Assembly: GCA_036555325.1 (NCBI GenBank)
Contig: DATBLQ010000027.1
Span: forward strand, 1-60,280
Reading direction: 5' to 3'
From: DATBLQ01 sp036555325
GTDB taxonomy: Bacteria > Pseudomonadota > Alphaproteobacteria > Rhizobiales > Aestuariivirgaceae
DNA length: 60,280 nt
The notes below the pieces were generated by a model that saw nothing but the letters and a program-made list of their open reading frames with translations, made no database searches and had not been told where the DNA came from. The position numbers and the translations under genes are program-made. This document shows positions 45,701 through 56,100 of this stretch, in pieces; positions within the stretch are counted from its first letter, which is position 1; each line of letters opens with the position of its first letter.

Positions 45701-47194
45701 TTACGATTTCGGTTTGTCGACCGTCATGGCCACGAACCGCTGACGGTCGCCTGAGCGAACGAGCATGAGGATCTTCTTCTGGCCACCCGTGGTCGCGGCT
45801 GAAAGCTCTTGCCTTACGTCGTCGACGCTCGACACTTCCTTGCCGTTAAGCTGCAGAATCGTATCGCCGGCTTTGAGACCCTTTTCATCGGCGCTGCTGC
45901 CCGACTCAACCGTTGTAATCGTCACGCCCTCCCCGCTCGCATTTTTCTCCAAGGAGAGACCGAGCGAGGAGAGGCTGGCGGGAGCAGGCTTGCTCTCAGG
46001 CGCCGCACCGAGTTCCACATCAGCCGGCATCGTGCCGATTTCAACCGACAGGGTCGTCGGCTTGCCGTCACGCACGACGGTGATCTGCACCGGCTCGCCC
46101 GGCTTGATCTGAGCAACGCGCCGCGCGAGATCCTTGGGCTCCATAACGTCGGTGCCGTTGACACTCACAACCGTGTCACCGGTGCGAATTCCCGCCTTGG
46201 AGGCAGGCGAATCCTTGGTGACGTCTGAAACAAGGGCACCCTTGGACGCACCGAGGCCCATGCTCTCGGCGATCTCGTCGGTGACCGGCTGGATTTGCAC
46301 GCCGAGCCAGCCGCGTGTGACCTTGCCATTATCGCGCAGGTTGGCAACGATATCCTTGGCGATGGTGGCAGGGATCGCAAAACCGATTCCGACGCTGCCG
46401 CCGCCCATCGGAGAGAAGATGGCGGTGTTGACGCCGATCACTTCGCCGGCCAGGTTGAACGCTGGTCCACCGGAATTGCCGCGGTTGATCGGCGCATCAA
46501 TCTGGATGAAGTCGTCATAGGGACCTGAACCGATATCGCGTCCGCGCGCGGAAATGATGCCGGTCGTGACGGTTCCACCGAGACCGAAGGGATTTCCGAC
46601 AGCAATCACCCAATCACCGACGCGGGCTTCTTTGTCGGCAAATTTGACATAGGCGAAATTGCTGCCCTCCTTGATCTTCAACAGGGCCAGATCGGTCTTG
46701 CCGTCGGTGCCGACGACATCGGCCTTGTACTCCCTGCCATCGGATGTCTTAACGACAACTTCGTCGGCGTCCTTCACCACGTGGTTATTGGTCACCGCGT
46801 ATCCGTCGGCAGAAATGATGAAGCCGGAACCCTCGCCCATTACGCGCCGATCGCGCGGCATTGGCATTTGCGGGTTGTTGCGAAAGTCGGGAAACTGCTC
46901 AAAGAAACGCCGGAATGGGCTGTCCTCGGGCAGGTCGTCGAGACCAGGCGGCAAGCGGAACTGCGGGGTATTATTATCCTCGTCCGTGCTCACGACGTTG
47001 GCGAATTTCACCTCAACGCTGATGACAGCCGGCATCACTTTCTCGACCAGATCGGCAAAGCCTTCAGCCGGGGCGTGATTGAAGAGGTTCTCCGCCCTCG
47101 CCTGGTACGGAATGGGACCGGGGGTCAATCCGGTCAAGGCCGTCGCGCCGAGAAGAAGCGCCGCGAAAAGGCCACCGACGACTTTTGGTCTCAT
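45701..47194 (-). CDS. degP: Do/DegP-type periplasmic serine protease
   Basis: HtrA protease/chaperone of the periplasm, 497 residues. A signal peptide (about 1-34, LLLGATALTGLTPG) precedes the protease domain with His138 (YAVTNNHVV), Asp168 (KTDLALLKI) and Ser241 (NRGNSGGPAFN). Two PDZ domains follow (RGWLGVQIQPVT; VSSVDDVRQ near the end). Q-linker AENLFNHAPAEGF is normal. Located between ccmH and the two-component genes on the same strand. A terminator at 45604-45668 closes it. Confidence 0.95.
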   Translation of the reverse strand: MRPKVVGGLFAALLLGATALTGLTPGPIPYQARAENLFNHAPAEGFADLVEKVMPAVISVEVKFANVVSTDEDNNTPQFRLPPGLDDLPEDSPFRRFFEQFPDFRNNPQMPMPRDRRVMGEGSGFIISADGYAVTNNHVVKDADEVVVKTSDGREYKADVVGTDGKTDLALLKIKEGSNFAYVKFADKEARVGDWVIAVGNPFGLGGTVTTGIISARGRDIGSGPYDDFIQIDAPINRGNSGGPAFNLAGEVIGVNTAIFSPMGGGSVGIGFAIPATIAKDIVANLRDNGKVTRGWLGVQIQPVTDEIAESMGLGASKGALVSDVTKDSPASKAGIRTGDTVVSVNGTDVMEPKDLARRVAQIKPGEPVQITVVRDGKPTTLSVEIGTMPADVELGAAPESKPAPASLSSLGLSLEKNASGEGVTITTVESGSSADEKGLKAGDTILQLNGKEVSSVDDVRQELSAATTGGQKKILMLVRSGDRQRFVAMTVDKPKS

Positions 47195-47315
47195 GTTTTT
47201 GTTCTCCCAGTTGGATTCTGTAATCGCCGAAGAATATGAAGACCCGGATTACGAGCCCCTTTCAGTTATATGAAAGCTTCGTAATGTTGAGCCGACAAAA
47301 GCCACTCCAAGCAGC

Positions 47316-47762
47316 CTACTGGCGGGTAAGGTCGCGCAGACGCTGCTCTTCCTCTTTCGTCAGCGCTCGAAGAGGCGGGGGTTTAGACGGGCGCCGCCAA
47401 ATGATAAAAACCGTTCCGGCCAACAGCAGCAGGAAAGGTGAGACCCACAGCAGCAGCGTCTTGAGATTCAAGGGCGGTTTGAGGAGAACGAAATCCCCAT
47501 AGCGCGACACGAGGTAGCTTTTCACTTTCTCGTCGCTGTCGCCAGCCTTGAGTCGCTCGCGAATCAGAAGTCGGAGGTCGCGGGCGAGCGGGGCATCGGA
47601 CTCATCGATTGACTGATTCTGGCACACAAGGCAGCGAAGACCGGCCGACAAGGACCGCGCCCGGCTTTCCAGGCCGGGATCGGACAGTATCTCATCCGGC
47701 TCCACCGCCAGAGCCGGCGTCAGCCATAGCAGCAACAGGGAAATCGCGCAGAGACGATGCAT
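47316..47762 (-). CDS. ccmH: Cytochrome c maturation protein CcmH
   Basis: Periplasm-facing thiol protein that reduces apocytochrome c haem-binding cysteines. The 148-residue product has a signal peptide (about 1-19, LLLLWLTPALAV), the redox motif LRCLVCQNQSIDES with Cys44 and Cys47, and a C-terminal membrane helix (about 104-125) with a basic tail. It starts 5 bases after ccmF. Last gene of the ccmIEFH operon. Confidence 0.96.
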   Translation of the reverse strand: MHRLCAISLLLLWLTPALAVEPDEILSDPGLESRARSLSAGLRCLVCQNQSIDESDAPLARDLRLLIRERLKAGDSDEKVKSYLVSRYGDFVLLKPPLNLKTLLLWVSPFLLLLAGTVFIIWRRPSKPPPLRALTKEEEQRLRDLTRQ

Positions 47763-47767
47763 GGGGT

Positions 47768-49747
47768 TTATTCCGCCGGGCTCGCTGCGGCCGCGGGGCG
47801 CCGGAGCGGAACGCCGATACGGAAACGGCGATCGGAAAGCGACAGCGCACCACCGGCAAACATGACCGCTGCCCCGAGCCAGATCAACGACACAAGAGGA
47901 TTAAAATAGATGCGCACGACACGGCCTCCGGCAGGCAGCGCATCGCCCATCACGATGTAGAGATCGCCGGACAGAAAGGGCTTGATGCCCGCTTCTGTGG
48001 TGGTCTGACCGCCCGGCTGGAAGAGGCGTCTTTCGGAGACAAGGGTTGCGACCTCGAGACCATTGGCATCGACGGTGAAGCGTCCCGATTCGGCGGTGTA
48101 GTTGGGGCCGGTGCGCGGCACTTCGCCGGCAAATCTCACGGTGTAGCCAGCGATCGCGGCGCGATCGTCGGGTTGCATGCTGAGTATCACCTCCTGGCGC
48201 CAGGAGGTCACGGCAACGATCCCGACGATCATCAGACCGAGGCCCAAGTGTGCGGCACTCATGCCGAGACTTGAGCGCGGAGAGCGGCGCATTCTGCTCA
48301 CGGAGGCGGCGAGCGAAAGCTTCGCAAAACCTGTTCGCTCGATCAGCTCGGCGATGCTGCCGGCCATCAGCCAGAGGCCCAAGGCGATGCCGAACGGCGC
48401 AAGCCAGGGCCCGCGGCGATTGAGGGCTGTCAATAGCACGATGGCTATGGCGGCGATGAGCGCTGCGGCCCACAGCCGTTCAATTGCGCCGCGCACGTCG
48501 GCCCGCTTCCACGACAGCATCGGGCCTACGGGGAGAAGGAGCAAAAGGGGAACGATCATCGGGACGAAAGTGAGATGATAGAACGGGGCGCCGACGGAAA
48601 TCTTCTGACCTGTCACCGCTTCGAGCACCAAGGGATAGAGGGTGCCGATGAAAACGGTCGCGGTGCAACAGGCGAGAAGAAGATTGTTGACGACAAGAGC
48701 GCCTTCGCGACTCATCGCGGAAAAGACGCCTCCGGGCTTGAGCGCCGGCGCGCGCCAGGCATAGAGCACGAGAGAGCCGCCGATCAGCGCGCAAAGTATG
48801 ATCAGGATGAATATTCCGCGCGCCGGGTCGATGGCGAAGGCGTGAACCGAGGTCAATACGCCCGAGCGCACGAGGAAGGTGCCAATCAGGGAAAGCGAGA
48901 AGGCAAGAATCGACAACAGCACGGTCCACACCTTCAGGGCATCGCGTTTTTCAACGACGATGGCGGAATGGAGCAACGCGGTCGCCGCAAGCCACGGCAT
49001 GAGAGAGGCGTTCTCGACCGGATCCCAGAACCAGAAGCCTCCCCAGCCGAGTTCGTAGTAGGCCCACCAAGAGCCCAACGCTATGCCCGAGGTTAGGAAC
49101 ATCCAGGCGGCCAACGTCCATGGTCTGACCCAACGGGCCCAGGCGGCATCGACGCGACCCTCTATCAATGCGGCGCAGGCGAAGGAGAATGCCACCGAAA
49201 GGCCAACGTAGCCGGAGTAGAGAAAGGGCGGATGGATGGCGAGGGCGGGATCCTGGAGCACCGGATTCAGACCGTTGCCCTCAACCGGCGGATTAGGGAT
49301 CCGCAAGAAAGGATTGGAGACCAGGAGGATGAAAAGAAGAAAACAGGCGCCGATCAATGCCTGAATGGACAGCACGCGGGCTTTCAAGGTGAGCGGCAGA
49401 TTGGTGCCGAAGCGCGCAACCAAAGCGCCGAAGAGCGACAAGACGAGCACCCAGAGAAGCATGGATCCCTCGTGATTGCCCCAGACGCCGGTGATCTTGT
49501 AGAGCAAAGGCTTCTGGCTGTGCGAATTGGCCGCGACATTCACCACCGAAAAATCGGAAACAAGATAGAGCCAGACGAGAAGGCCGAAGGCCAAGGCAAT
49601 CTGCAGAAACTGGGCGAACGCTGCCGGGACAGCCGCACGCATCAAATCGGCATCGCCGCTCTGGGCGCCGATCAAGGGAACCGCAAACTGGAAGAGTGCT
49701 GTCGCGAAGGACAGGATCAGGAGGAAGTGTGCGAGCTCAGCGATCAC
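47768..49747 (-). CDS. ccmF: Cytochrome c haem lyase CcmF
   Basis: Multi-pass membrane haem lyase subunit, 659 residues. It carries the WWD-type haem-handling signature WGGFWFWDPVENASLMPWL, GSWWAYYELGW, and the paired histidine loops (GVWGNHEGSMLLWVLVL; IHPPFLYSGYVGLSVAF). About fourteen or more hydrophobic helices. It overlaps ccmE by four bases (ATGA). Confidence 0.97.
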   Translation of the reverse strand: MIAELAHFLLILSFATALFQFAVPLIGAQSGDADLMRAAVPAAFAQFLQIALAFGLLVWLYLVSDFSVVNVAANSHSQKPLLYKITGVWGNHEGSMLLWVLVLSLFGALVARFGTNLPLTLKARVLSIQALIGACFLLFILLVSNPFLRIPNPPVEGNGLNPVLQDPALAIHPPFLYSGYVGLSVAFSFACAALIEGRVDAAWARWVRPWTLAAWMFLTSGIALGSWWAYYELGWGGFWFWDPVENASLMPWLAATALLHSAIVVEKRDALKVWTVLLSILAFSLSLIGTFLVRSGVLTSVHAFAIDPARGIFILIILCALIGGSLVLYAWRAPALKPGGVFSAMSREGALVVNNLLLACCTATVFIGTLYPLVLEAVTGQKISVGAPFYHLTFVPMIVPLLLLLPVGPMLSWKRADVRGAIERLWAAALIAAIAIVLLTALNRRGPWLAPFGIALGLWLMAGSIAELIERTGFAKLSLAASVSRMRRSPRSSLGMSAAHLGLGLMIVGIVAVTSWRQEVILSMQPDDRAAIAGYTVRFAGEVPRTGPNYTAESGRFTVDANGLEVATLVSERRLFQPGGQTTTEAGIKPFLSGDLYIVMGDALPAGGRVVRIYFNPLVSLIWLGAAVMFAGGALSLSDRRFRIGVPLRRPAAAASPAE

Positions 49748-50196
49748 GGTTTCTGCGCTCCCCTTCCCTGCCAGACACCTTTTTTCTTGAGGGCATCGGC
49801 TACTTCCTTCGGCATGTAGGTTTCATCGTGCTTGGCGAGCACGGTATCGGCCTTGAAAATACCGTCTCGCGTGAGGCTGCCTTCGGCCACAACTCCCTGG
49901 CCCTCGCGAAAGAGATCCGGCAGCTGGCCGGTATAGGCGACTTGAATGGATTTCTCGGTGTCGGTGACGGTGAACTGCACAGCGGCTCCGTTGCGCTTGA
50001 CACTGCCTTCGGCAACAAGGCCCCCGAGGCGAAAGCGGACCTCGGGCCCCAGGTTCCGCGCGATCGCCTCGGCGGGAGTGAAGAAAAACACGATGGCATC
50101 GCTCAAGGCATAGAGGGAGAGGCCCGCGGCAACCGCAAGCACGGCCAGGCCTGCCAAGATCATACTCAATCGCCTTTGCTTGCGGGTAAACTTCAT
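49744..50196 (-). CDS. ccmE: Cytochrome c haem chaperone CcmE
   Basis: Membrane-tethered periplasmic haem chaperone, 150 residues. N-terminal anchor (about 11-33), OB-fold core (FRLGGLVAEGSVKR, VAYTGQLPDLFREGQGVVAE), and the haem-binding His123 in VLAKHDETYMPKEV with the following tyrosine. Here the motif is HDETY, the usual His-x-x-x-Tyr. It starts 8 bases after ccmI. Confidence 0.96.
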   Translation of the reverse strand: MKFTRKQRRLSMILAGLAVLAVAAGLSLYALSDAIVFFFTPAEAIARNLGPEVRFRLGGLVAEGSVKRNGAAVQFTVTDTEKSIQVAYTGQLPDLFREGQGVVAEGSLTRDGIFKADTVLAKHDETYMPKEVADALKKKGVWQGRGAQKP

Positions 50197-50204
50197 GAGC
50201 CTTC

Positions 50205-51317
50205 CTATTGCTGGGCAAGGTTGCGACGCATTTCCTCGATGCGTGCCCTGGCCTGCTCATCCGACTTGAAAATTTCGCCGGCACGATCGAGTGCGTCCTT
50301 CGCCTTGTCGGGCTCTCCCAGAACCATCCGGGCGCGGGCAAGCTTGAGCCAGCCTTCGAGATCGGCACCGTTCGCGGCGAGTTTTGCCGCCAAGCCATCG
50401 ACCATGCTCCTGATCATTGCGGCACGCTGGTCAGGGGTGAGAGTTTCTGCGGCGTCGACAGCATTCCGATCGAGTTGCGGAGCGATGGCCTGAAACCTTG
50501 CAGCGGCGATCTGCGACTCGACAACCGATCGCCACGGCGCGTCGGCAGGAGCATCCATCAGCATGGCCTGCCAGCCGGCGAGCGCCTCTTTCGGCTTGCC
50601 GTCCTGCATGAGCGCCAGGCTTAGAAAATATCGCGCCTTCGGATGGCGGCCGTCGAGTTTCATCGCGGCATCGAACGCGCCTGCGGCCTTTTCGGTTATC
50701 ACGCCTTGTGCTTGCATCACCAGGACCTCGCCAAAGTCAGCAAACAGATCCGCGTCGGGTTTGCCGTACTCCAAAGCCTTGGCATACGCCCGGGTCGCGG
50801 CATCAAAGTGGCCAAGGGAACGATAGGCTGGCGCCAGCACGCGCCACCCTTCGGCATCGGCAGGATGACCGGCCAGGTGAGCCTCTACTTTCGCAACGAG
50901 AGCCTCCATGTCACGATTGACTTCGGCGTTGGCGAGGCGCTCCGCGCGCGGTGTGCCCGGAAGTCCAGGGCTTCCTTGCACAAGATAAACACCGACAGTC
51001 AGCAGCGGGATCGACAGCAGTGACACGACAAACACGGCACGGCGCAAGGAACTCGCCCGAGCGCCAGGCGGTGATGTCTCCGCATCGGCGCGCAGAAGCC
51101 TCAGGGCAATTTCATTGCGGGCAGCCTCTGCCTCGGATGCTGGAACAAGCCCCTCTTCCTTCTCGCGCTCAAGCTCGGTCAACTGATGGCGATAGACGGC
51201 CTGGTCGAAGGCACGGTCATCTGCAGGAGGGGACGCGTTCTGGCGCGCGAGAGGCTTGAGGATCACCGCCAACACGGCGGCGGTAAGAACGGCAAAGACG
51301 ACCCACAGCAGCATCAT
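50205..51317 (-). CDS. ccmI: Cytochrome c biogenesis TPR protein CcmI
   Basis: Apocytochrome c chaperone, 370 residues. Two membrane helices (about 3-20 and 88-110) enclose a cytoplasmic loop with a leucine-zipper-like stretch (HQLTELEREKEEGLVPASEA). The C-terminal periplasmic part has TPR repeats (AEGWRVLAPAYRSLGHFDAA, TRAYAKALEYGKPDADLFAD). First gene of the ccmIEFH operon; called cycH in rhizobia. Confidence 0.94.
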   Translation of the reverse strand: MMLLWVVFAVLTAAVLAVILKPLARQNASPPADDRAFDQAVYRHQLTELEREKEEGLVPASEAEAARNEIALRLLRADAETSPPGARASSLRRAVFVVSLLSIPLLTVGVYLVQGSPGLPGTPRAERLANAEVNRDMEALVAKVEAHLAGHPADAEGWRVLAPAYRSLGHFDAATRAYAKALEYGKPDADLFADFGEVLVMQAQGVITEKAAGAFDAAMKLDGRHPKARYFLSLALMQDGKPKEALAGWQAMLMDAPADAPWRSVVESQIAAARFQAIAPQLDRNAVDAAETLTPDQRAAMIRSMVDGLAAKLAANGADLEGWLKLARARMVLGEPDKAKDALDRAGEIFKSDEQARARIEEMRRNLAQQ

Positions 51318-51496
51318 TGCTATCTATTTGGCGCAGCGTTGGAAAACAATCGCCCTGATCTAGCAGGAAAGCGGCCCGGTGTCGCAGTTGGGAATCGTCG
51401 CGTCGCAAAACGGTGGTGGCGGACAAACGGGGGTGTTACCTTCCGCCTTAATTCAGTCAATACCATGCAGAGCGACCTATCCTCTGTCTATTCGTC

Positions 51497-51561
51497 ATGG
51501 CCGTGCTTGACACGGCCATCTCGTTGCAGATGCGCGGGTCAAGCCCGCGCATGACGGACAA
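51497..51561. repeat. Dispersed palindromic repeat, copy C
   Basis: GTCATGGCCGTGCTTGACAC followed by GGCCAT, then CTCGTTGCAGATGCGCGGGT followed by CAAGCCCGCGCATGACGG. These are two dyads; the unit is close to the reverse complement of copy D at 57086. It occupies the 256-base gap between divergent ccmI and soxB, close to the soxB start. Otherwise that gap shows nothing definite. Confidence 0.75.
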
Positions 51562-51573
51562 AAAGCCGATGTC

Positions 51574-52827
51574 ATGATGACCCGCTACTCGATTTTTTCA
51601 ATCGCGCGCAACGCAATGAATTACCACAAGGATTGGGACCGCGCGTGGCGAAGCCCGCAGCCCAAGCCAAGCTACGATGCAGTCATCATCGGTGGCGGCG
51701 GGCACGGGCTGGCAACCGCCTACTACCTCGCCAAAGAGCACAAGATGAACAACATCGCTCTCCTCGAAAAGGGCTGGCTCGGCGGCGGCAACACGGGGCG
51801 AAACACTACCGTCATCCGGTCGAACTATCTGCAGGACGCCTCGATCGCCATCTATGAACTGTCTCGGTCGCTCTATGAAGGCCTGTCGCGCGAGGTCAAT
51901 TACAACGTGATGTTTTCGCCGCGCGGGCTCATCATGCTTTGCCAGACCGAGCATGAATTTCGCGCGCTCAAGCGGACGTCGCACGCGAACCGGCTTGCGG
52001 GACTCGATTGCCGAATGATCACGCCTGAGGAGGTGAAGCAGCTTGTCCCGCTGATCAATACAGACGCCAAGGCACGCTACCCAATACTGGGCGCCTACTA
52101 CCAGCCGCGCGGAGGGACGGCGCGACATGACGCCGTAGCGTGGGGCTATGCCCGTGCGGCGGACGGGAGGGGTGTCGACATCATCCAGAATTGCGAGGTC
52201 ACGGGGATTCGCCGCGAGGGTTCGCAAGTTACCGGGCTGGAGACGAGCAAGGGGTTCATCAACACGCGCAAGGTGGGAGTGGTGGTGGCGGGCCACACGT
52301 CGGTGATCATGCAGATGGCGGGCGTGCGGATGCCGATCGAAAGCGTGTGTTTGCAGGCGCTGGTGTCGGAACCCATCAAACCCGTCATCGACTGCGTGAT
52401 CATGGCGAACACCGTGCATGGCTACATCAGCCAGTCGGACAAGGGAGAGCTTGTCATCGGCGGCGGCGCCGATCCCTACAACAACTACTCGCAGCGGGGT
52501 TCCTTCCCGGCGCTCGAGCACACGATCACGGCTCTGGTTGAGACATTTCCCTTCATCTCGCGGCTTAAAACCCTGCGGCTGTGGGGCGGCATCGTGGACA
52601 TGACGGGCGATCGTTCGCCCATCATCTCCAAAACCGACGTTGTGGGCCTCTATGTGAATTGCGGCTGGGGCACCGGAGGGTTCAAGTCGATTCCGGGATC
52701 GGGCTTCGTTTTTGCCGACACAATCGCTAATGGCCGGCCGCACAAGATTGCCGAGCCTTTCGCGCTCGGCAGATTTGCGGAGGGTCGGCTGATCGACGAA
52801 AGCGTGTCGGCGGCAGTGGCGCATTAG
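51574..52827 (+). CDS. soxB: Sarcosine oxidase subunit beta
   Basis: FAD/FMN-bearing subunit of heterotetrameric sarcosine oxidase, which demethylates sarcosine to glycine and methylene-THF. The 417-residue product starts MMTRYSIFSIARNAMNYHKD, has the dinucleotide-binding IIGGGGHGLATAYYLAKEH, then GWLGGGNTGRNTTVIRSNY with the flavin-linking region. It ends YVNCGWGTGGFKSIPGSG. Two adjacent ATGs (51574, 51577) are possible starts. Ten bases from soxD. Confidence 0.96.
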   Translation: MMTRYSIFSIARNAMNYHKDWDRAWRSPQPKPSYDAVIIGGGGHGLATAYYLAKEHKMNNIALLEKGWLGGGNTGRNTTVIRSNYLQDASIAIYELSRSLYEGLSREVNYNVMFSPRGLIMLCQTEHEFRALKRTSHANRLAGLDCRMITPEEVKQLVPLINTDAKARYPILGAYYQPRGGTARHDAVAWGYARAADGRGVDIIQNCEVTGIRREGSQVTGLETSKGFINTRKVGVVVAGHTSVIMQMAGVRMPIESVCLQALVSEPIKPVIDCVIMANTVHGYISQSDKGELVIGGGADPYNNYSQRGSFPALEHTITALVETFPFISRLKTLRLWGGIVDMTGDRSPIISKTDVVGLYVNCGWGTGGFKSIPGSGFVFADTIANGRPHKIAEPFALGRFAEGRLIDESVSAAVAH

Positions 52828-52836
52828 GAGCAAAGC

Positions 52837-53187
52837 ATGCTCAGCATCAAATGTCCGGTGTGCGGCGTGGAGGGCGACGAAACGGACTTCCACTACGGTC
52901 ATCAGGCGCATGTGGCGCGCCCGGCGACAACCGATCCCGACAACATCTCCGATCAACACCAAGGCGACTATCTGTTCATGCGGCACAACCCGAAGGGTTT
53001 GCACTTCGAGCGATGGCGATGCGATCGGGGGTGCGGCAAGTGGTTTCACGCGGCGCGCGATACCATGACGATGGAATTCAAGGCCTACTACCGCATCGAC
53101 GAGATGCCGCCGGACGACGTCAAGAAAGCGGCAACGGGCGCCTGGGCCCAGGTCTTCGCCAGAAGCCAAGACGGCGGGGACGGGTGA
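52837..53187 (+). CDS. soxD: Sarcosine oxidase subunit delta
   Basis: Small zinc-binding subunit, 116 residues. It begins MLSIKCPVCGVEGDETDFHY, with the CxxC zinc pair, and has HQGDYLFMRHNPKG, FERWRCDRGCGKWFHAARDT. The late cysteine and histidine complete the metal site. It starts 9 bases after soxB and ends 3 bases before soxA. Confidence 0.96.
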   Translation: MLSIKCPVCGVEGDETDFHYGHQAHVARPATTDPDNISDQHQGDYLFMRHNPKGLHFERWRCDRGCGKWFHAARDTMTMEFKAYYRIDEMPPDDVKKAATGAWAQVFARSQDGGDG

Positions 53188-53190
53188 GTC

Positions 53191-56100
53191 ATGGCGGGAA
53201 AACCTTACCGAGTGCCAAAGGGACTGGCGCGCGAGCGGCTGATCGACCGGCTCAGGCCCTTGCGTTTCAGCTTCGACGGCAAATCGATGTCCGGCTTTCA
53301 CGGCGATACGCTTGCCTCCGCTCTCTTGGCCAACGGGCGGCGTCTCATGGGCCGCAGTTTCAAATATCACCGGCCGCGCAGTGCAGTCGGCATCGGCGCA
53401 GAGGAAATGAACGCGCTCGTCGGAGTGGGCGATGGCGCGCGGCATGAGCCGAACTTGCGGGCAACACAGGTTGAGATCTACGACGGTCTCACGGCCGTCA
53501 GCCAGAACCGCTGGCCAAACCTTGACTTCGATCTCGGAGGCTTGAGCAACGAGTTTTCGCGGCTGTTCCCGGCAGGCTTCTACTACAAGACCTTCATGTG
53601 GCCGCAGTCGCTTTGGAAGGGACTTTACGAGCCGCTCATCCGCCGGGCGGCCGGGCTCGGACGGGCAGCACGCGAGAGAGATCCCGACACCTATGAACAT
53701 ATCCACGTGCATTGCGACGTGCTGGTGGCGGGCGGGGGCATTGCGGGGCTTGCTGCGGCGAACGCTGCCGCAGCGTCGGGCAAGCGGGTGATCCTTGCCG
53801 ATGAAAACGCCTCCTTCGGGGGGAGTTGCGACCTGTCGGGTGAAACTATCGAGGGACTGCCGCCAAGCGACTGGGTGGAGGAGCGGGTGCGAGCGCTCAA
53901 AGCGGCAGAGAACGTGCACGTTCTCAACCGCACGACAGTGGCCGGGCATTTTCATCACAACCATGTTCTGATGGTGGAGAGAGTGGGCGATCATGACCCA
54001 GGGCTTCTGGCGAAAGGAGCTCCGCGGCAGCGACTGTGGAAGGTGCGCGCTCAGACCCTGATCATGGCGACCGGGGCAATCGAACGGCCGATCAGCTTCG
54101 CCAACAACGACCGTCCGGGCATCATGCTGGCCACGGCCGTCAGGGGCTATATCGACCGCTACGGTGTCGCGCCCGGCGAGGAGTGCGTCATCTTCACCAA
54201 CAACGACAATGCGTACTTGACCGCCATTGCGCTCAAGAGCTCGGGCGTGAAGGTGCGGCCGATCGTCGATGTGCGCGCGCGGGCCGAGAGCGCCATCATC
54301 GATCAGGCGCGAGGTGCGGGCATCGAGATCGTGAACGGCGCTGTGGTCTCGGGTGTGGAAACGTCGCGAGGGGGCGCTTCGATCGATGCCGTGAAGATTT
54401 CGCCCTATCGCTCGGGCAAGGGGCGCATCGTGAGCGAAACGAGAGTGGCTTGCGACTTCCTGGCCGTTTCCGGAGGTTTCAATCCGGCTGTGCATCTGTG
54501 GTGTCACAATGGCGGCAAGATCCGCTTCGACGACAGGCTCTATTCGTTCGTGCCTGACAGACATGATGCCGCGATACGCGCCGTCGGCGCGGCAAACGGC
54601 AAGATGGACAGCGCGACATGCGTCGAGGAAGGGTATGCCGCGGGACAAGCAACGGCGAAGGCATCGAAGACCAAGAAGAGCAAGGTTCATGGCAAGGCTG
54701 CCGCCGGACAGCAAAGCGAGGCGCCGCTTGAGCCCATCTGGTTCGTGCCGGCGACCGGAAAATACAACGAGGGAAACAAGCACTTCGTCGATTTTCAGAA
54801 CGACGTAACGGCGGCCGACCTCGAACTGGCGCAGCGGGAAGGATACGAATCGGTCGAACTCACCAAGCGCTACACGACGCTCGGGATGGCCACCGACCAG
54901 GGCAAGACGTCCAATGTGAACGGTCTCGGCATACTGGCGGAGGCCACCGGCTTGAGCATTCCGGAGATCGGGTACACGACCTTCCGGCCGCCCTATACGC
55001 CGATAACTTTCGGTACTGTGGCAGGCCCGAATAGGGGTCCCTTGTTTCTTCCGGTTCGCCAAACGGCGATTTTCGATTGGCACGTCGAACATGGCGCGGA
55101 TTTCGAACCGGTCGGATTGTGGCGACGGCCCTATTGCTATCCAAAGGGAAGCGAAGACCGGGCGTCGGCGGTACGACGCGAGATCCTTACCGTGCGCAAC
55201 CGTGTGGGGCTGCTCGACGCCTCGACACTGGGCAAGATCGAAATCAAGGGGCCGGATGCCGGGGAATTTCTCGATCGGATCTATACCAACATGTTCTCGA
55301 CGCTCGCGATCGGGCGGGCGCGCTATGGACTGATGCTGAACGAGCTTGGGTTTCTGATCGACGACGGGGTGACGGTGCGGCTCGGCGAAGATCACTTCCT
55401 GATGCACACGACTTCGGGAGGCGCGGATCGAATAGCCGCTTGGCTCGAGGAATGGCTGCAGACCGAATGGATGACGCTCAAGGTGTTCGTTACACCCGTG
55501 ACCGAGCAGTGGGCGCAGTTCGCCGTTGCCGGACCCGATGCGCGCAAGGTCATGCAAAAGCTTGACGGAGACATGGATTTCTCGGCGGAGGCTTTCCCGT
55601 TCATGAGCATGAAACAAGGGACGCTCGCCAGCTATCCGGTGCGCGTCTACCGCATCAGCTTCTCGGGCGAGCTTTCGTTCGAAGTGGCAACGCCCGCAAA
55701 TTTCGGCCGGGGGCTGTGGGACGCCATCATCGAGGCGGGCCGGGAGTTCGGGCTCGATGTTTACGGCACCGAGGCGTTGCACATCCTGCGGGCGGAAAAA
55801 GGATTCATCGTTATCGGCGATGAGACCGACGGCACTGTGACCCCACATGATGTCGGCCTCAGCTGGGCGGTATCGAAAAAGAAACGCGATTTTCTAGGCA
55901 AGCGATCGCTCAGCCAGCCCTATCTTGCGGCACACGGCCGCAAGCAGCTTGTCGGGCTCTACACCGAAGATCCACAGGAGGTGCTCCCCGACGGAGCGCA
56001 CGCGGTCGAACGGGTCGAGCCGAAACCGCCGATGAGAACGATCGGTCATGTGACGTCGAGTTATTTCAGTCCGACGCTCAACCGATCGATCGCCATGGCG

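Noticed and set aside
51598..55848. A 1416-codon open frame on the minus strand
   Set aside because: It lies antisense to soxB, soxD and soxA, runs across their boundaries, and encodes a His/Arg-rich low-likeness product. Long shadow frames arise from the GC-rich third positions of the true genes.
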